From Candidatus Gastranaerophilales bacterium (lineage in GTDB: Bacteria; Cyanobacteriota; Vampirovibrionia; Gastranaerophilales; Gastranaerophilaceae), in assembly GCA_928722015.1 (NCBI GenBank), contig CAKMWI010000004.1, positions 248,001 to 312,000 of the forward strand: a stretch of DNA of 64,000 bases. The letters are read 5' to 3'. Below the pieces are notes generated by a model that worked only from the letters and a program-made list of their open reading frames with translations, ran no database searches and had not been told where the DNA came from. Below, piece after piece: positions 41,662 to 50,322 of this stretch. The first letter of the stretch is position 1, and every line of letters begins with the position of its first letter. The position numbers and the translations under genes are program-made.

Positions 41662-42472
41662 CTTTTAAAGCTTCACTTTCTATATATAGAGATTGAGAAG
41701 GGAATGCAAAATCGATTCCTGCAGCTCTGTATTTTTCAATGACTTGTTGGAGAAATTCTCCGCGAACTTTCAAAAATTTGTCATAAGAACCGGATTTTAC
41801 ATAGCCTCTAAATCTTATATTGATTGAACTGTCTCCCAAATCATGAATTGCAACAGTGAATTCGTTATGTATTTCTTTGTGTTCAATTGCTGTATTTTTT
41901 AATATGTCTTGTGCTAATTGAAGATTGTTGTTATCCGTTGAGTATGTAACACCAAATGTTGCATTTATGAATCTTTTTCTAGCTCGAGAAACATTTGTTA
42001 TAATCGCGTTTGCCGCAATATTATTTGGTATGCTAATTAAGAAGTTATCTAAATCTCTTATCTTGGTAGATCTAATATTGATATCTTCTACATAACCTTC
42101 AATTCCATTCACTTTTACATAGTCTCCAATTTTATAAACATGATCGGAAAGTATTTCAATGCTGCCAAAAATATTTGCCAACGCATCTTTTGCTGCCATA
42201 CCTACGGCAATACCTCCGATTCCGAAACCTGCGAGTATGGAAGAAACTGAATATCCTTGGCTTTGTAAAAATCCTGTTATGGCAATAAATATAATTACTG
42301 CCTTTAATAGCTTCATGAGTATTGGAATAAATCTCAGTAAAGGAGAATTTGATTCCTGATTTTTGATTCTTTCAATAATCCTTTTATCTACTGTATCAAT
42401 TATTTTAAATAATATAATGATTAGTATAGTGTTTATAACTATTGCGATTAGTCCAGCTTCCCATTTTGGCAT
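41651..42472 (-). CDS. mscS: MscS-family small-conductance mechanosensitive channel
   Basis: A 273-residue membrane channel protecting against osmotic downshock. Three hydrophobic helices are visible (about 5-25, 48-68, 75-100), the last being the Gly/Ala-rich pore helix with ILAGFGIGGIAVGMAAKDALAN, followed by the beta domain (DYVKVNGIEGYVEDINIRST) and the C-terminal alpha/beta cytoplasmic domain. Length is close to the E. coli MscS. It shares an operon with rlmH. Confidence 0.93.
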   Translation of the reverse strand: MPKWEAGLIAIVINTILIIILFKIIDTVDKRIIERIKNQESNSPLLRFIPILMKLLKAVIIFIAITGFLQSQGYSVSSILAGFGIGGIAVGMAAKDALANIFGSIEILSDHVYKIGDYVKVNGIEGYVEDINIRSTKIRDLDNFLISIPNNIAANAIITNVSRARKRFINATFGVTYSTDNNNLQLAQDILKNTAIEHKEIHNEFTVAIHDLGDSSINIRFRGYVKSGSYDKFLKVRGEFLQQVIEKYRAAGIDFAFPSQSLYIESEALKVEN

Positions 42473-42585
42473 TTTTTTCTCCTTGTTAAAATAATTATAT
42501 GATATAAATGCATTATTCCAAAGTGTAATGTAAATATTTTATAAAATTTTTTACTTTTTATATGATTTTGGTAGACTGATTATAT

Positions 42586-44571
42586 ATGCGTTCGTTTAAA
42601 TGTCATAGTAATAATATTATAAAAGTTATAGTTTTTATTGTATGTTTGTTAGCGGGTATTTGTTTTGCCAGGTATTATCAACCTCAAAGTAAGACTGTAA
42701 AAATTTATCAACAAGCCTTGCGAGATTATGAAAATGGAAACTATTCAAATTCATATTATTTATTTTCAAAGGTTGGCTATAATTCTAAATTAAAACCTGT
42801 TGCGTTATACAGGCAAGCCCTTTGCGCAAGAGCTCTTGGTGATGAAAAATCTGAATTGAAGAAATATCAGTCTTTGTTTCGAAATTACCCTTCTAATAAA
42901 TTGAGTATGGAAGCAAAGTATCTGGCTGCGCAAATTTTGGTAGATACAAATCCATCTTTGGCTCAAAGATATTTTAATTCAGTTTCTAAATCCACCATAG
43001 ATTCTGATTACAAGCTTGCATCAGAATATTATAAAGCAAGGATTCTTTCTTCCAGAATTCGTTATTCTAATAAAATTTTTTCCAGAGCTAAAATGGCAAA
43101 TGTAGAACATTCTTTTAGAGATTATCTTGAGCAGGCTCCGGATGGAAGACTTGCTGTTAATGCTGCTAATACTTGGAAAAAATTTAATCCTAATATAAAT
43201 TCTTATGATTATACACTTATAGCAAAAGCATATTATTTTGCCGGTTTATATAATGAAGCTGAAAAAATCTTTTCAAAGACAAATATTAAAGATAGTTGGG
43301 CTATTCAAGCTGCAACTGCATATTCAAAGGGCAATTATGAAAAAACAAAGTCTTTAGTTGAAAATGGGGTTGCCAAGTATTCAAATTCTGTAACGCCTGA
43401 AGATTTTAAAATGGCTGTAGATAATTATTTAAAATTGGATGAAGATTCTTATAAGCTGGTTTCTAAATTGTTTTCTTTATCAAAAGGAAAAGGAAAGGAC
43501 TATATTTGGAATCTTAAATGTATAAATTCTCCGAAAAAAGATAAGTACGCATGTTATAACGGCTTATATACAAATTATCCATCAAGTGATTATGCACAAT
43601 CAGCGTTATCAAATTTATTTTTTGACAGAATATATAATAAAGATTATTTAAATGCCCGCAGAATAGGACAGGATTTTATAGCAAGGTTTCCTAATTCTGA
43701 AGATACTCCGATGATAATGTTCTGGGAAGGCAAGATTGAACAGAGGTATTATAACTCTTCTAATTTTGTTAAGTATTATCAAAATATAATTAATAAGTAT
43801 CCGGATACTTATTATGCATATCGCGCATTTTGGATTTTGAAAGGGGTTCCTACTTCTACAATTTCTACTGCATTGGAATTTAAACCGGTTGTATATCCAT
43901 ATCGCTATCCGATGAATGGGGATATATTATATAGTTTGATGCAGGTTAAAGATTATGATATGATTGCAAAATTTACTAAGGATGATTTTATTAAAAGCTG
44001 GGTTGAATATCAGAAAGGAAACTACTCTGCGTCAATGTTATTGGCAAGAGATGCAATGGCAAAACTTGAGCAAAAACCTGGAAAAAAGGATTTAAGATGG
44101 CGTCTTGTGTATCCTCAAAATTATTATAGGCAGGTTAAGAATTACGCTGCACAATATCAAAATAACGATGCATTAATGATGTCTATTATCAGAGAAGAAA
44201 GTTATTTTAATTCGGAAGCTCAAAGTGGTGTTGGCGCTATCGGTTTAATGCAGCTGATGCCTGCTACTGCACATGAAATTGGTTCAAAAAATGGTATAAC
44301 ATTTAATACAAGTTATTTATTTAACCCAGAATTAAATATCAAAATTGGAAATTTATATTATTCCACAATAAGAAAGATGTTGGATAATAAAGATGTTTCT
44401 GCTATTGCGGCATATAATGGAGGAATTGGTTCTGTTACAAGATGGAAGGGTACATTGAAGTATTCAGATACTGATGAGTTTGTTGAACAAATTCCCTATG
44501 AAGAGACAAAAAATTATGTAAAAAAAGTATTTAGGAGTTATTGGAATTATACAAGAATCTATCAAAAATGA
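42586..44571 (+). CDS. slt: Slt70-type soluble lytic transglycosylase
   Basis: A 661-residue periplasmic enzyme cleaving the MurNAc-GlcNAc bond of peptidoglycan with 1,6-anhydro product formation. After a signal/anchor (about 10-27), a long alpha-helical TPR-like superhelix (about 35-480) precedes the SLT domain (about 520-640) with IIREESYFNSEAQSG (catalytic Glu), GLMQLMPATA and AAYNGGIGSVTRW. A TAGACT -10-like box ends 8 bases before the ATG with no Shine-Dalgarno sequence. Confidence 0.93.
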   Translation: MRSFKCHSNNIIKVIVFIVCLLAGICFARYYQPQSKTVKIYQQALRDYENGNYSNSYYLFSKVGYNSKLKPVALYRQALCARALGDEKSELKKYQSLFRNYPSNKLSMEAKYLAAQILVDTNPSLAQRYFNSVSKSTIDSDYKLASEYYKARILSSRIRYSNKIFSRAKMANVEHSFRDYLEQAPDGRLAVNAANTWKKFNPNINSYDYTLIAKAYYFAGLYNEAEKIFSKTNIKDSWAIQAATAYSKGNYEKTKSLVENGVAKYSNSVTPEDFKMAVDNYLKLDEDSYKLVSKLFSLSKGKGKDYIWNLKCINSPKKDKYACYNGLYTNYPSSDYAQSALSNLFFDRIYNKDYLNARRIGQDFIARFPNSEDTPMIMFWEGKIEQRYYNSSNFVKYYQNIINKYPDTYYAYRAFWILKGVPTSTISTALEFKPVVYPYRYPMNGDILYSLMQVKDYDMIAKFTKDDFIKSWVEYQKGNYSASMLLARDAMAKLEQKPGKKDLRWRLVYPQNYYRQVKNYAAQYQNNDALMMSIIREESYFNSEAQSGVGAIGLMQLMPATAHEIGSKNGITFNTSYLFNPELNIKIGNLYYSTIRKMLDNKDVSAIAAYNGGIGSVTRWKGTLKYSDTDEFVEQIPYEETKNYVKKVFRSYWNYTRIYQK

Positions 44572-44628
44572 TGAAAAATCATTCATTTGATTTATTACTT
44601 TCTTGTGTAAAGTGTTAAAATAGATATT

Positions 44629-45495
44629 ATGAAAAAGATTTTAATTATATTAACAGTTTTAATTATTAATTTGATTATAGCAAATCCAAGTTATGCTATT
44701 AAAATAGGATTATTAACCGAAGTTGAGCAGGCAGGTGTTGGAACAAATGTCAATGGTAGAATGATTGATGTTAATACTAATAAGACAGTTTGTACTTTGG
44801 ATGCAATGAAAGGTTATATTCTTGTACCTTATAAAAATGAAATCGCAGTAAAAGCCGGTGGACATTTTTATTCTTTGGGTACGTCAGCAATTGTTTTGCG
44901 ACCTGATACAGAGGGTTATGTTAGTACAAAGGGCAAATGGTATCGTGGCAAATTAATGGTTAAGATGTCTAATGGAAAGTTGGTTGTCATTAATGATCTT
45001 ACTCTTGAAGATTATCTTAAAGGGGTTGTACCTTCAGAAATGCCGCCAAGTTGGGAATTTGAGGCATTAAAGGCTCAAGCTATTGCAGCAAGAAGTTTTG
45101 CTCTTGCAAATCTTGGTAAGCAGGCCCGTTTTGGTTATGATTTAAAAGATAATACGGAAGATCAAGCTTATGGTGGTGCTTCTGTAGAGACAAATAAAAC
45201 TAATAGAGCAGTGGAAGAAACTACCGGTCTTGTTTTAACTTATGATATGAAAATAATCCCGGCGTATTATTCTGCTTCTGCAGGCGGTATGACTAATACT
45301 AATGCATGGGGCGGTAATCTCCCTTATCTTCGTTCAGTCCCTTCATTTGATGATGGTGTGAAAAAAAATGGTCATGGGGTTGGCATGTCTCAGCATGGAG
45401 CTAATAATTTGGCTAAAGAAGGGTATAATGCGTATCAGATTTTGCAATATTTTTATCAAAATGTCAAGTTTGCAAAATTGAATAATAATACGTAA
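44629..45495 (+). CDS. SpoIID/LytB-like peptidoglycan protein
   Basis: A 288-residue secreted protein with a signal peptide (about 1-24). The SpoIID domain contains LEDYLKGVVPSEMPPSWEFEALKAQ-like blocks (short form LKGVVPSEMP), AIAARSFAL, YYSASAGGMT and GHGVGMSQHGAN. In Bacillus SpoIID is a lytic transglycosylase acting on denuded glycan, while LytB relatives enhance amidases; homologues are also found in non-sporulating diderms. It follows the transglycosylase gene by 57 bases, suggesting wall turnover. An extended -10 TGTTAAAAT ends 7 bases before the ATG. Confidence 0.9.
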   Translation: MKKILIILTVLIINLIIANPSYAIKIGLLTEVEQAGVGTNVNGRMIDVNTNKTVCTLDAMKGYILVPYKNEIAVKAGGHFYSLGTSAIVLRPDTEGYVSTKGKWYRGKLMVKMSNGKLVVINDLTLEDYLKGVVPSEMPPSWEFEALKAQAIAARSFALANLGKQARFGYDLKDNTEDQAYGGASVETNKTNRAVEETTGLVLTYDMKIIPAYYSASAGGMTNTNAWGGNLPYLRSVPSFDDGVKKNGHGVGMSQHGANNLAKEGYNAYQILQYFYQNVKFAKLNNNT

Positions 45496-45581
45496 ACCTT
45501 GATATTAGTCGGTTTTGCGTGGGATATATTACTAAATATACACTATATCTGTAATTTTTAGAAAATTAATCTCTAGAACCC

Positions 45582-45609
45582 TTGACAGTATTGAAGAAAG
45601 TGTTATAAT
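45582..45609 (+). promoter_or_regulatory. Consensus sigma-70 promoter of the HU gene
   Basis: Perfect TTGACA (45582-45587) and perfect TATAAT (45604-45609) are 16 bases apart, with an extended TG before the -10 box. The leader of about 65 bases ends in AAGAAGGAGGTTC, a near-ideal ribosome binding site. This is the strongest promoter I see in the window. Confidence 0.85.
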
Positions 45610-45679
45610 AAGTTAGTCGATTACATAAACTGCGGAAAATGGTTATTTGCTCCGTGGAAAAGGAAGAAGGAGGTTCATA

Positions 45680-45952
45680 ATGAACAAAGAAGAATTAGTA
45701 AAAGAAGTATCTAAAAAAGCAAAAGTTTCACAAAAAGCAACTTCAGATATTTTATCTGCAACTTTAGAAACAATTCAAAAAACAGTTTCAAAAGGTAAAA
45801 AAGTTACTTTAGTTGGTTTTGGTACTTTCGAAGCTCGTAAAAGAGCTGCTAGAACCGGTAGAAATCCTCAAACTGGTGCTGCTTTAAAAATTGCAGCTAA
45901 AACAGTTCCTGCATTCTCTGCTGGTAAAAAATTCAAAGAACTTGTTAAGTAA
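45680..45952 (+). CDS. HU-family DNA-binding protein
   Basis: A 90-residue nucleoid protein of the HU/IHF family that bends and compacts DNA as a dimer. It starts MNKEELVKEVSKKAKVS and carries the arm motif GFGTFEARKRAARTGRNPQTG with the conserved intercalating Pro in RNPQTG. The ATG at 45680 follows GGAGG; an upstream in-frame start is not supported. The consensus promoter and terminator on each side fit a highly expressed single-gene transcript. The codon choice favours AAA and GAA, as expected in this AT-rich genome. Confidence 0.96.
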   Translation: MNKEELVKEVSKKAKVSQKATSDILSATLETIQKTVSKGKKVTLVGFGTFEARKRAARTGRNPQTGAALKIAAKTVPAFSAGKKFKELVK

Positions 45953-45973
45953 TTTTTGCTTAAGAATAAGTTT

Positions 45974-46006
45974 TGCCGGAAATATTTATTATTTCCGGCA
46001 TTTTTT
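45974..46006 (+). terminator. Intrinsic terminator after the HU gene
   Basis: TGCCGGAAAT pairs with ATTTCCGGCA around an ATTTATT loop, followed by six T residues. Confidence 0.9.
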
Positions 46007-46089
46007 GTTCTTTTTAATTTACAAAAGCTTGAATAATGGCTTTTGTCGTGCTACTATTTATTTATAAGATTTGGGTAGCGAGGTATTAA

Positions 46090-46791
46090 ATGAAAAGTTC
46101 AACAATCAGAAGATCAACCTTGTCAAGACAGACAATGGAAGTTATTGAAAATTTGGCAAAAGAGCAGGAAATAAGCAGTATGCCAAATGAATATGTTAGA
46201 ACTGAAGAAAAGACTGATAATCATTTAGATGAAAATTTTTCTAATAAGGCGCAGGAAATTGATTTGCTGTGGCAAAATTTTAAAACTACCCAGTTTAATA
46301 CAAATTCTCCGGCAGCTTATGTTATTATGGGTTTTCTTTCCGGTGTTGTATTTTCTGTTCTTGTATTTATGGCAATTGGTGCTTTTGTTAAATCAGATGT
46401 TAAATTTGCTAAAAAGGCTTTGCCTGCTTTTGAAAAGGTTCAAATGGCAAAAAATAATGTTTCTGAGCAAACTCTTGAACAGCAGGCTGATAGTGCTCAG
46501 GATACTGTTGAGATGAAAGTATCTGTTCCTGGTGAAAATGAAACCACAGTGGATATGCGCTCCCAACAAAATGAAACTAAGACTATAGAATCTACTGAAG
46601 CAAAACCTGTAGACTTGAAAAATTCTAAAAAATATATTGTAAAAAGCGGTGATACTGGCGAAAGTATAATTAAACATTATTATGGTTCATGGTCGCAGGA
46701 AAAAGCTGATTTGGTAATGAAAGCTAATAATTTGACTAACCTTGATAGGATTAATATCGGGCAGGAACTTATTATTCCTGCTGCTGAATAG
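46090..46791 (+). CDS. LysM-domain single-pass membrane protein
   Basis: A 233-residue protein with a soluble N-terminus of about 75 residues, one transmembrane helix (about 79-100, VIMGFLSGVVFSVLVFMAIG), a Gln/Glu-rich linker and a C-terminal LysM domain (about 180-233, KKYIVKSGDTGESIIKHYYG ... NIGQELIIPA). LysM binds peptidoglycan, so the protein anchors the inner membrane to the wall or positions a partner. The large cytoplasmic part is not recognised. A GH13-type gene follows by 30 bases. Confidence 0.85.
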   Translation: MKSSTIRRSTLSRQTMEVIENLAKEQEISSMPNEYVRTEEKTDNHLDENFSNKAQEIDLLWQNFKTTQFNTNSPAAYVIMGFLSGVVFSVLVFMAIGAFVKSDVKFAKKALPAFEKVQMAKNNVSEQTLEQQADSAQDTVEMKVSVPGENETTVDMRSQQNETKTIESTEAKPVDLKNSKKYIVKSGDTGESIIKHYYGSWSQEKADLVMKANNLTNLDRINIGQELIIPAAE

Positions 46792-46821
46792 ATTATCTTT
46801 TGGTAAGGAGGGCGAGTTTAT

Positions 46822-48372
46822 ATGAAAATTTTTAGTAAAATATTATATATATTTATTGTATTGTATTTTAGCTCATTTTCTTTAGCTTTTGCCCAGAGTG
46901 ATGGTTGGGAAAACAGTTTACGAACTCAGTTTTTAGAAAACAAAGCTGTTATTATGGAAATCAATATTCGTTCCTTTAATGCGCAGGATATTGATGGGGA
47001 CGGTTTTATCAGAGAGGATATAGGTGAGGTTCGTGGAAATTTTATTAATGCGATTAGCCGTCTCGATGAATTAAAAAATCTTGGAATAAATACTATTCAT
47101 GTGTTACCGATTACTCCTGTTGGCAAATTAAAAGCATTAGGAACTGCTGGAAGTTTATATTCGGCTGCTGGATTTGATTCTCTAAATGAAGATTTAAAGG
47201 ATAAAACATCAAAGTTAACTTTAGAACAGCAGGCTAAACTGTTTATAGATGAAGCTCATAAAAGAGGAATAAGTGTTATTGTTGATGTACCTGCTTGTGC
47301 CTCTTATGATTTATATTTACAACGTCCTGATTTATTTGTTAATGGGCAATCAGGTGAACCCGTTATTCCTGCGGATTGGACCGATGTAAGATTATTATCT
47401 GTTGGAACTGAGGAGAAAATAGATGTAAATGTTTATTCTTTATACAAGGATTTTGTTAAATACATGATGAATCTTGGGGTTGACGGCATAAGAGCTGATG
47501 TTGCTCATTGTAAAACAATGGCTTTTTGGAAAGAATTAATTGACTATTCGCGTCAAAAGGATCCTGAATTTTTGTGGCTTGCAGAATCTTCTGAAAGTTG
47601 GCATGATGCAGTTTCTCCTCAGGCAGTATTTACTCCTTATAACAAATTATTAGAAGCTGGATTTGATGGTTATTACGGGTCTTTTTTTAATATAAAAGAT
47701 TGGAAAACTTCAAAAGATTTGTATAACCAAATAGAGTTTACATTGGCGGAAACTAAGAAATTTAAAGATAAAAAAAGTGTCATTGGTAGTTTTACTACAC
47801 ATGATGAGGTCAGTCCTATATTACTAAAAGGTCCAGCATTGAGTGATATGATAATATGGCTGAATGCAACTTTGCCGGTAAATTCATATTTCGTTGATGG
47901 TTTTCAGACAGGTGATGATTATAATTACAAAATGGGGAATAGGTTAGCTCCGTCAAGCAATACTGATGATGACACTTATTTTACTCATCGTGGTAAAATT
48001 GATATTTTTAATTTTTCAAGGAAACCAGGAGGTAATAATCAGGTCTTGAGAAATGATTTTCTTCTTGGCAACAATGTTAAAAAGAGTCTTTTGCTGGTAT
48101 TAAACAGTGGTGAATTTACTCCAATAAAAACTAATAATCAAAAAGTTTTTGCATATACATTTGCTAATAATGTTAAGAGGGTTATAACAATAGGCAATTT
48201 GGATTTTTCTAATCCGGTCAAGGCATCAGTGAAGATACCAAAGTATAATAAACGTTATAATGTTTTACCTATAAAAATATCATCTATGCCTGATGTTAGT
48301 AAGAGCGGTAAAATTTCTTTGACATTACAACCTGGAGAAGTTGTTGTTTTGATTGTTCATGACTTATTATAG
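46822..48372 (+). CDS. Secreted GH13-type alpha-amylase family protein
   Basis: A 516-residue protein with a signal peptide (about 1-24) and a TIM-barrel of the GH13 family. The likely catalytic triad is Asp226 in GVDGIRADVAH, Glu255 in FLWLAESSESW and Asp328 in GSFTTHDEV, with an earlier LGINTIHVLPITP strand and GISVIVDVPA. A C-terminal beta domain (about 420-516) follows. It probably acts on alpha-glucans or related saccharides in the periplasm or outside; the exact substrate is unknown. AGGAGGG precedes the ATG. The 3' end overlaps the convergent acsC-like gene by 16 bases. Confidence 0.88.
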   Translation: MKIFSKILYIFIVLYFSSFSLAFAQSDGWENSLRTQFLENKAVIMEINIRSFNAQDIDGDGFIREDIGEVRGNFINAISRLDELKNLGINTIHVLPITPVGKLKALGTAGSLYSAAGFDSLNEDLKDKTSKLTLEQQAKLFIDEAHKRGISVIVDVPACASYDLYLQRPDLFVNGQSGEPVIPADWTDVRLLSVGTEEKIDVNVYSLYKDFVKYMMNLGVDGIRADVAHCKTMAFWKELIDYSRQKDPEFLWLAESSESWHDAVSPQAVFTPYNKLLEAGFDGYYGSFFNIKDWKTSKDLYNQIEFTLAETKKFKDKKSVIGSFTTHDEVSPILLKGPALSDMIIWLNATLPVNSYFVDGFQTGDDYNYKMGNRLAPSSNTDDDTYFTHRGKIDIFNFSRKPGGNNQVLRNDFLLGNNVKKSLLLVLNSGEFTPIKTNNQKVFAYTFANNVKRVITIGNLDFSNPVKASVKIPKYNKRYNVLPIKISSMPDVSKSGKISLTLQPGEVVVLIVHDLL

Positions 48373-49520
48373 TTATTCTTTTGTAAATCTTGTACAAAAT
48401 TATTTATTTCAGAAGCTTCATGTGTGCCAACTATAAATTCAAAGTCAGGACAAGCTTCATGAAGTTCATCTGTTATATGGGCTAAAAGTCCTGGAATGAT
48501 AATTTTTCTTGTATTTATTTTTTGTCTTATGTTTAAATTTTTTAGAGTTTTTGCGACCACATTGGCTGTAAATTTTTCTGCAGACCATGCTGTTAATACG
48601 CTCATTCCTTCTGCAGGAATAACTATTAAATATGATGGCGAATCAAGACTTTCTAATTCGTTTGCGACTGCAAAAAAAGTAAGTGCAAAATTAGTTGTTA
48701 AAAATACTAAAGAGTTTTTATCAGGGTGATTAAATTCATATAAGTTAGATTCAACCTGAAGTGATTTTTGCGGATCAGTAAATATATTTTGTCTTAGAGT
48801 TAAAAGAGTAGAATACATTGCTTCATCGAAATCTTGAAAAACTATCATGTTTGCGTATTTACATAGATAAAAACTTGCTTTAGCACAGGTTGAAAATTTA
48901 TCAGAATTTTTGTTCATTATTACGCAGACAGGTTTAGAAAATTTATCATTTTTTTCTAGGATGGCTTTTTTCCTTGTTTCTATAAGATAATTTTTTGTGG
49001 TTTTAAAATCATTATCTATAATTATATCCAAATCAAGATTTTTAAATTCTTCGTAGGTTATAATGTTTATTAATGATAAATTATTTTGTTGTTGTTTTAT
49101 ATTAGGAGCATTTTTTCCTTTTAGAATAATAACATCTATTGTTAAATGTTCATTTACTCTTTTTATTTGGTAATTTAGTAGACGGTTCAACGTTTTATTA
49201 TAATTAGGAGTGTCGCAATCAAGTAAAATTGCAAGTGCTGTTCGATTAATAAAAGTTTTTTCGTGTCTATACAAAACATTTTCACCGCCGATTTTAATAT
49301 TTCCTATAGAAATTGTTTTTTGCGGGTGCTTAATGCTGTGGAAATATTTATTTTTTAATTCTTCTGATATATATGGACATTTTTCTATATCTGTATTTTG
49401 TTTGGCAAGTTTTAATGCAAAAGCCATACAAGTGGCGCAACCGCATTCCTTGCAGTTAGAATGTTCTTTCTTTTTTGCTGCAGGTAAATGTTTAAAAATT
49501 TGTAGACCTGTCATCTCCAT
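48357..49520 (-). CDS. Corrinoid iron-sulfur protein large subunit-like (AcsC/CdhE-like)
   Basis: A 387-residue protein resembling the large subunit of the corrinoid iron-sulfur protein, which carries methyl groups on cobalt. The N-terminal 4Fe-4S motif is intact: Cys23, Cys26, Cys31 and Cys48 give C-X2-C-X4-C-X16-C. GENVLYRHEKTFINRTA follows, then a diverged TIM-barrel-like region and a C-terminal domain (YLIVIPAEGMSVLTAWSAEKFTA). Characterised AcsC proteins are nearer 440-450 residues, so this one is short. It is 1 base downstream of the small-subunit-like gene. CO dehydrogenase, acetyl-CoA synthase and the methyltransferase AcsE are not in the window. Confidence 0.82.
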   Translation of the reverse strand: MEMTGLQIFKHLPAAKKKEHSNCKECGCATCMAFALKLAKQNTDIEKCPYISEELKNKYFHSIKHPQKTISIGNIKIGGENVLYRHEKTFINRTALAILLDCDTPNYNKTLNRLLNYQIKRVNEHLTIDVIILKGKNAPNIKQQQNNLSLINIITYEEFKNLDLDIIIDNDFKTTKNYLIETRKKAILEKNDKFSKPVCVIMNKNSDKFSTCAKASFYLCKYANMIVFQDFDEAMYSTLLTLRQNIFTDPQKSLQVESNLYEFNHPDKNSLVFLTTNFALTFFAVANELESLDSPSYLIVIPAEGMSVLTAWSAEKFTANVVAKTLKNLNIRQKINTRKIIIPGLLAHITDELHEACPDFEFIVGTHEASEINNFVQDLQKNNYNKS

Positions 49521-49521
49521 A

Positions 49522-50322
49522 TTAGATTAACTCCTTCATTATTGTAATATTTGGAGGGTAAGACATTGTTATTATATTCGCGCCTGCAGAAAGAATACCT
49601 GCAGCAGCAGTTAGTTCAATCATTTTGGCTCGCTCTTCTATATTGCCGAAAGAGTCAGGAAAGCTATCCATTTTTGCTTCTTTTGTTTTTAATGATTCAA
49701 TTGGAGCTTCTGATAAAAGAGGTAGATTTAAATATTCATCTCCATTATTCCCTTCTATAACAATTTTTTCCATTATACTGTATCCATATTCATATCCATA
49801 ACCTAATCCGCCGATATCCGGATTCATTATTATCTTATTCTTTTGCAAACCTAATTCTGTAGATAGAATATTCAATTCTTTTGCTAAGTTTATATCAATA
49901 GGGCTTTTTAATACGATATAATGTTTACCAGCAATGGCTGTTTGTATAATATTTTTATAGCTGGCCTCAGTTGCAAATGAGATTATACAATTTTCCCTAT
50001 CCAAGCTTTTTATAAGTTCTGGTAACAATTTTGCATCGATATCATTTTTTCCTGTTCCGCATATCATTAGTTGTTTTTCTATTTTGGGTAATAGAGTTAT
50101 TAGTAATTTTTTTGCTTCTTTAATCTCATTTTCATTTTCGATATTAAACCTGAGAGCCAGTATATCACAATCGGTATTTTGAGCGGAATTTATTAAATCC
50201 GAAGGAGTTTCGGATTTAAAATAATTTTTAGTTATTTCGAAATTTTCCTTCGGATTATAAATATTTAGCTCTAATGCAAATAGTTTTGATTTTTTGGATA
50301 TGTTAAGCTGACTGTCTTGCAC
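49522..50322 (-). CDS. Corrinoid iron-sulfur protein small subunit-like (AcsD/CdhD-like)
   Basis: A 266-residue TIM-barrel-type protein resembling the small subunit of the corrinoid iron-sulfur protein. CDILALRFN and NPDIGGLGYGYEYGYSIMEK match the family, with a C-terminal AAAGILSAGANIITMSYP. Known AcsD/CdhD proteins are longer (above 300 residues), so both partners are reduced. The start lies 20 bases inside the 3' end of ftsH, so the pair is expressed with ftsH. The corrinoid would be held between this subunit and the AcsC-like C-terminal domain. Possible roles are methyl transfer for methionine synthesis or a remnant of the Wood-Ljungdahl pathway. Confidence 0.8.
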   Translation of the reverse strand: MQDSQLNISKKSKLFALELNIYNPKENFEITKNYFKSETPSDLINSAQNTDCDILALRFNIENENEIKEAKKLLITLLPKIEKQLMICGTGKNDIDAKLLPELIKSLDRENCIISFATEASYKNIIQTAIAGKHYIVLKSPIDINLAKELNILSTELGLQKNKIIMNPDIGGLGYGYEYGYSIMEKIVIEGNNGDEYLNLPLLSEAPIESLKTKEAKMDSFPDSFGNIEERAKMIELTAAAGILSAGANIITMSYPPNITIMKELI

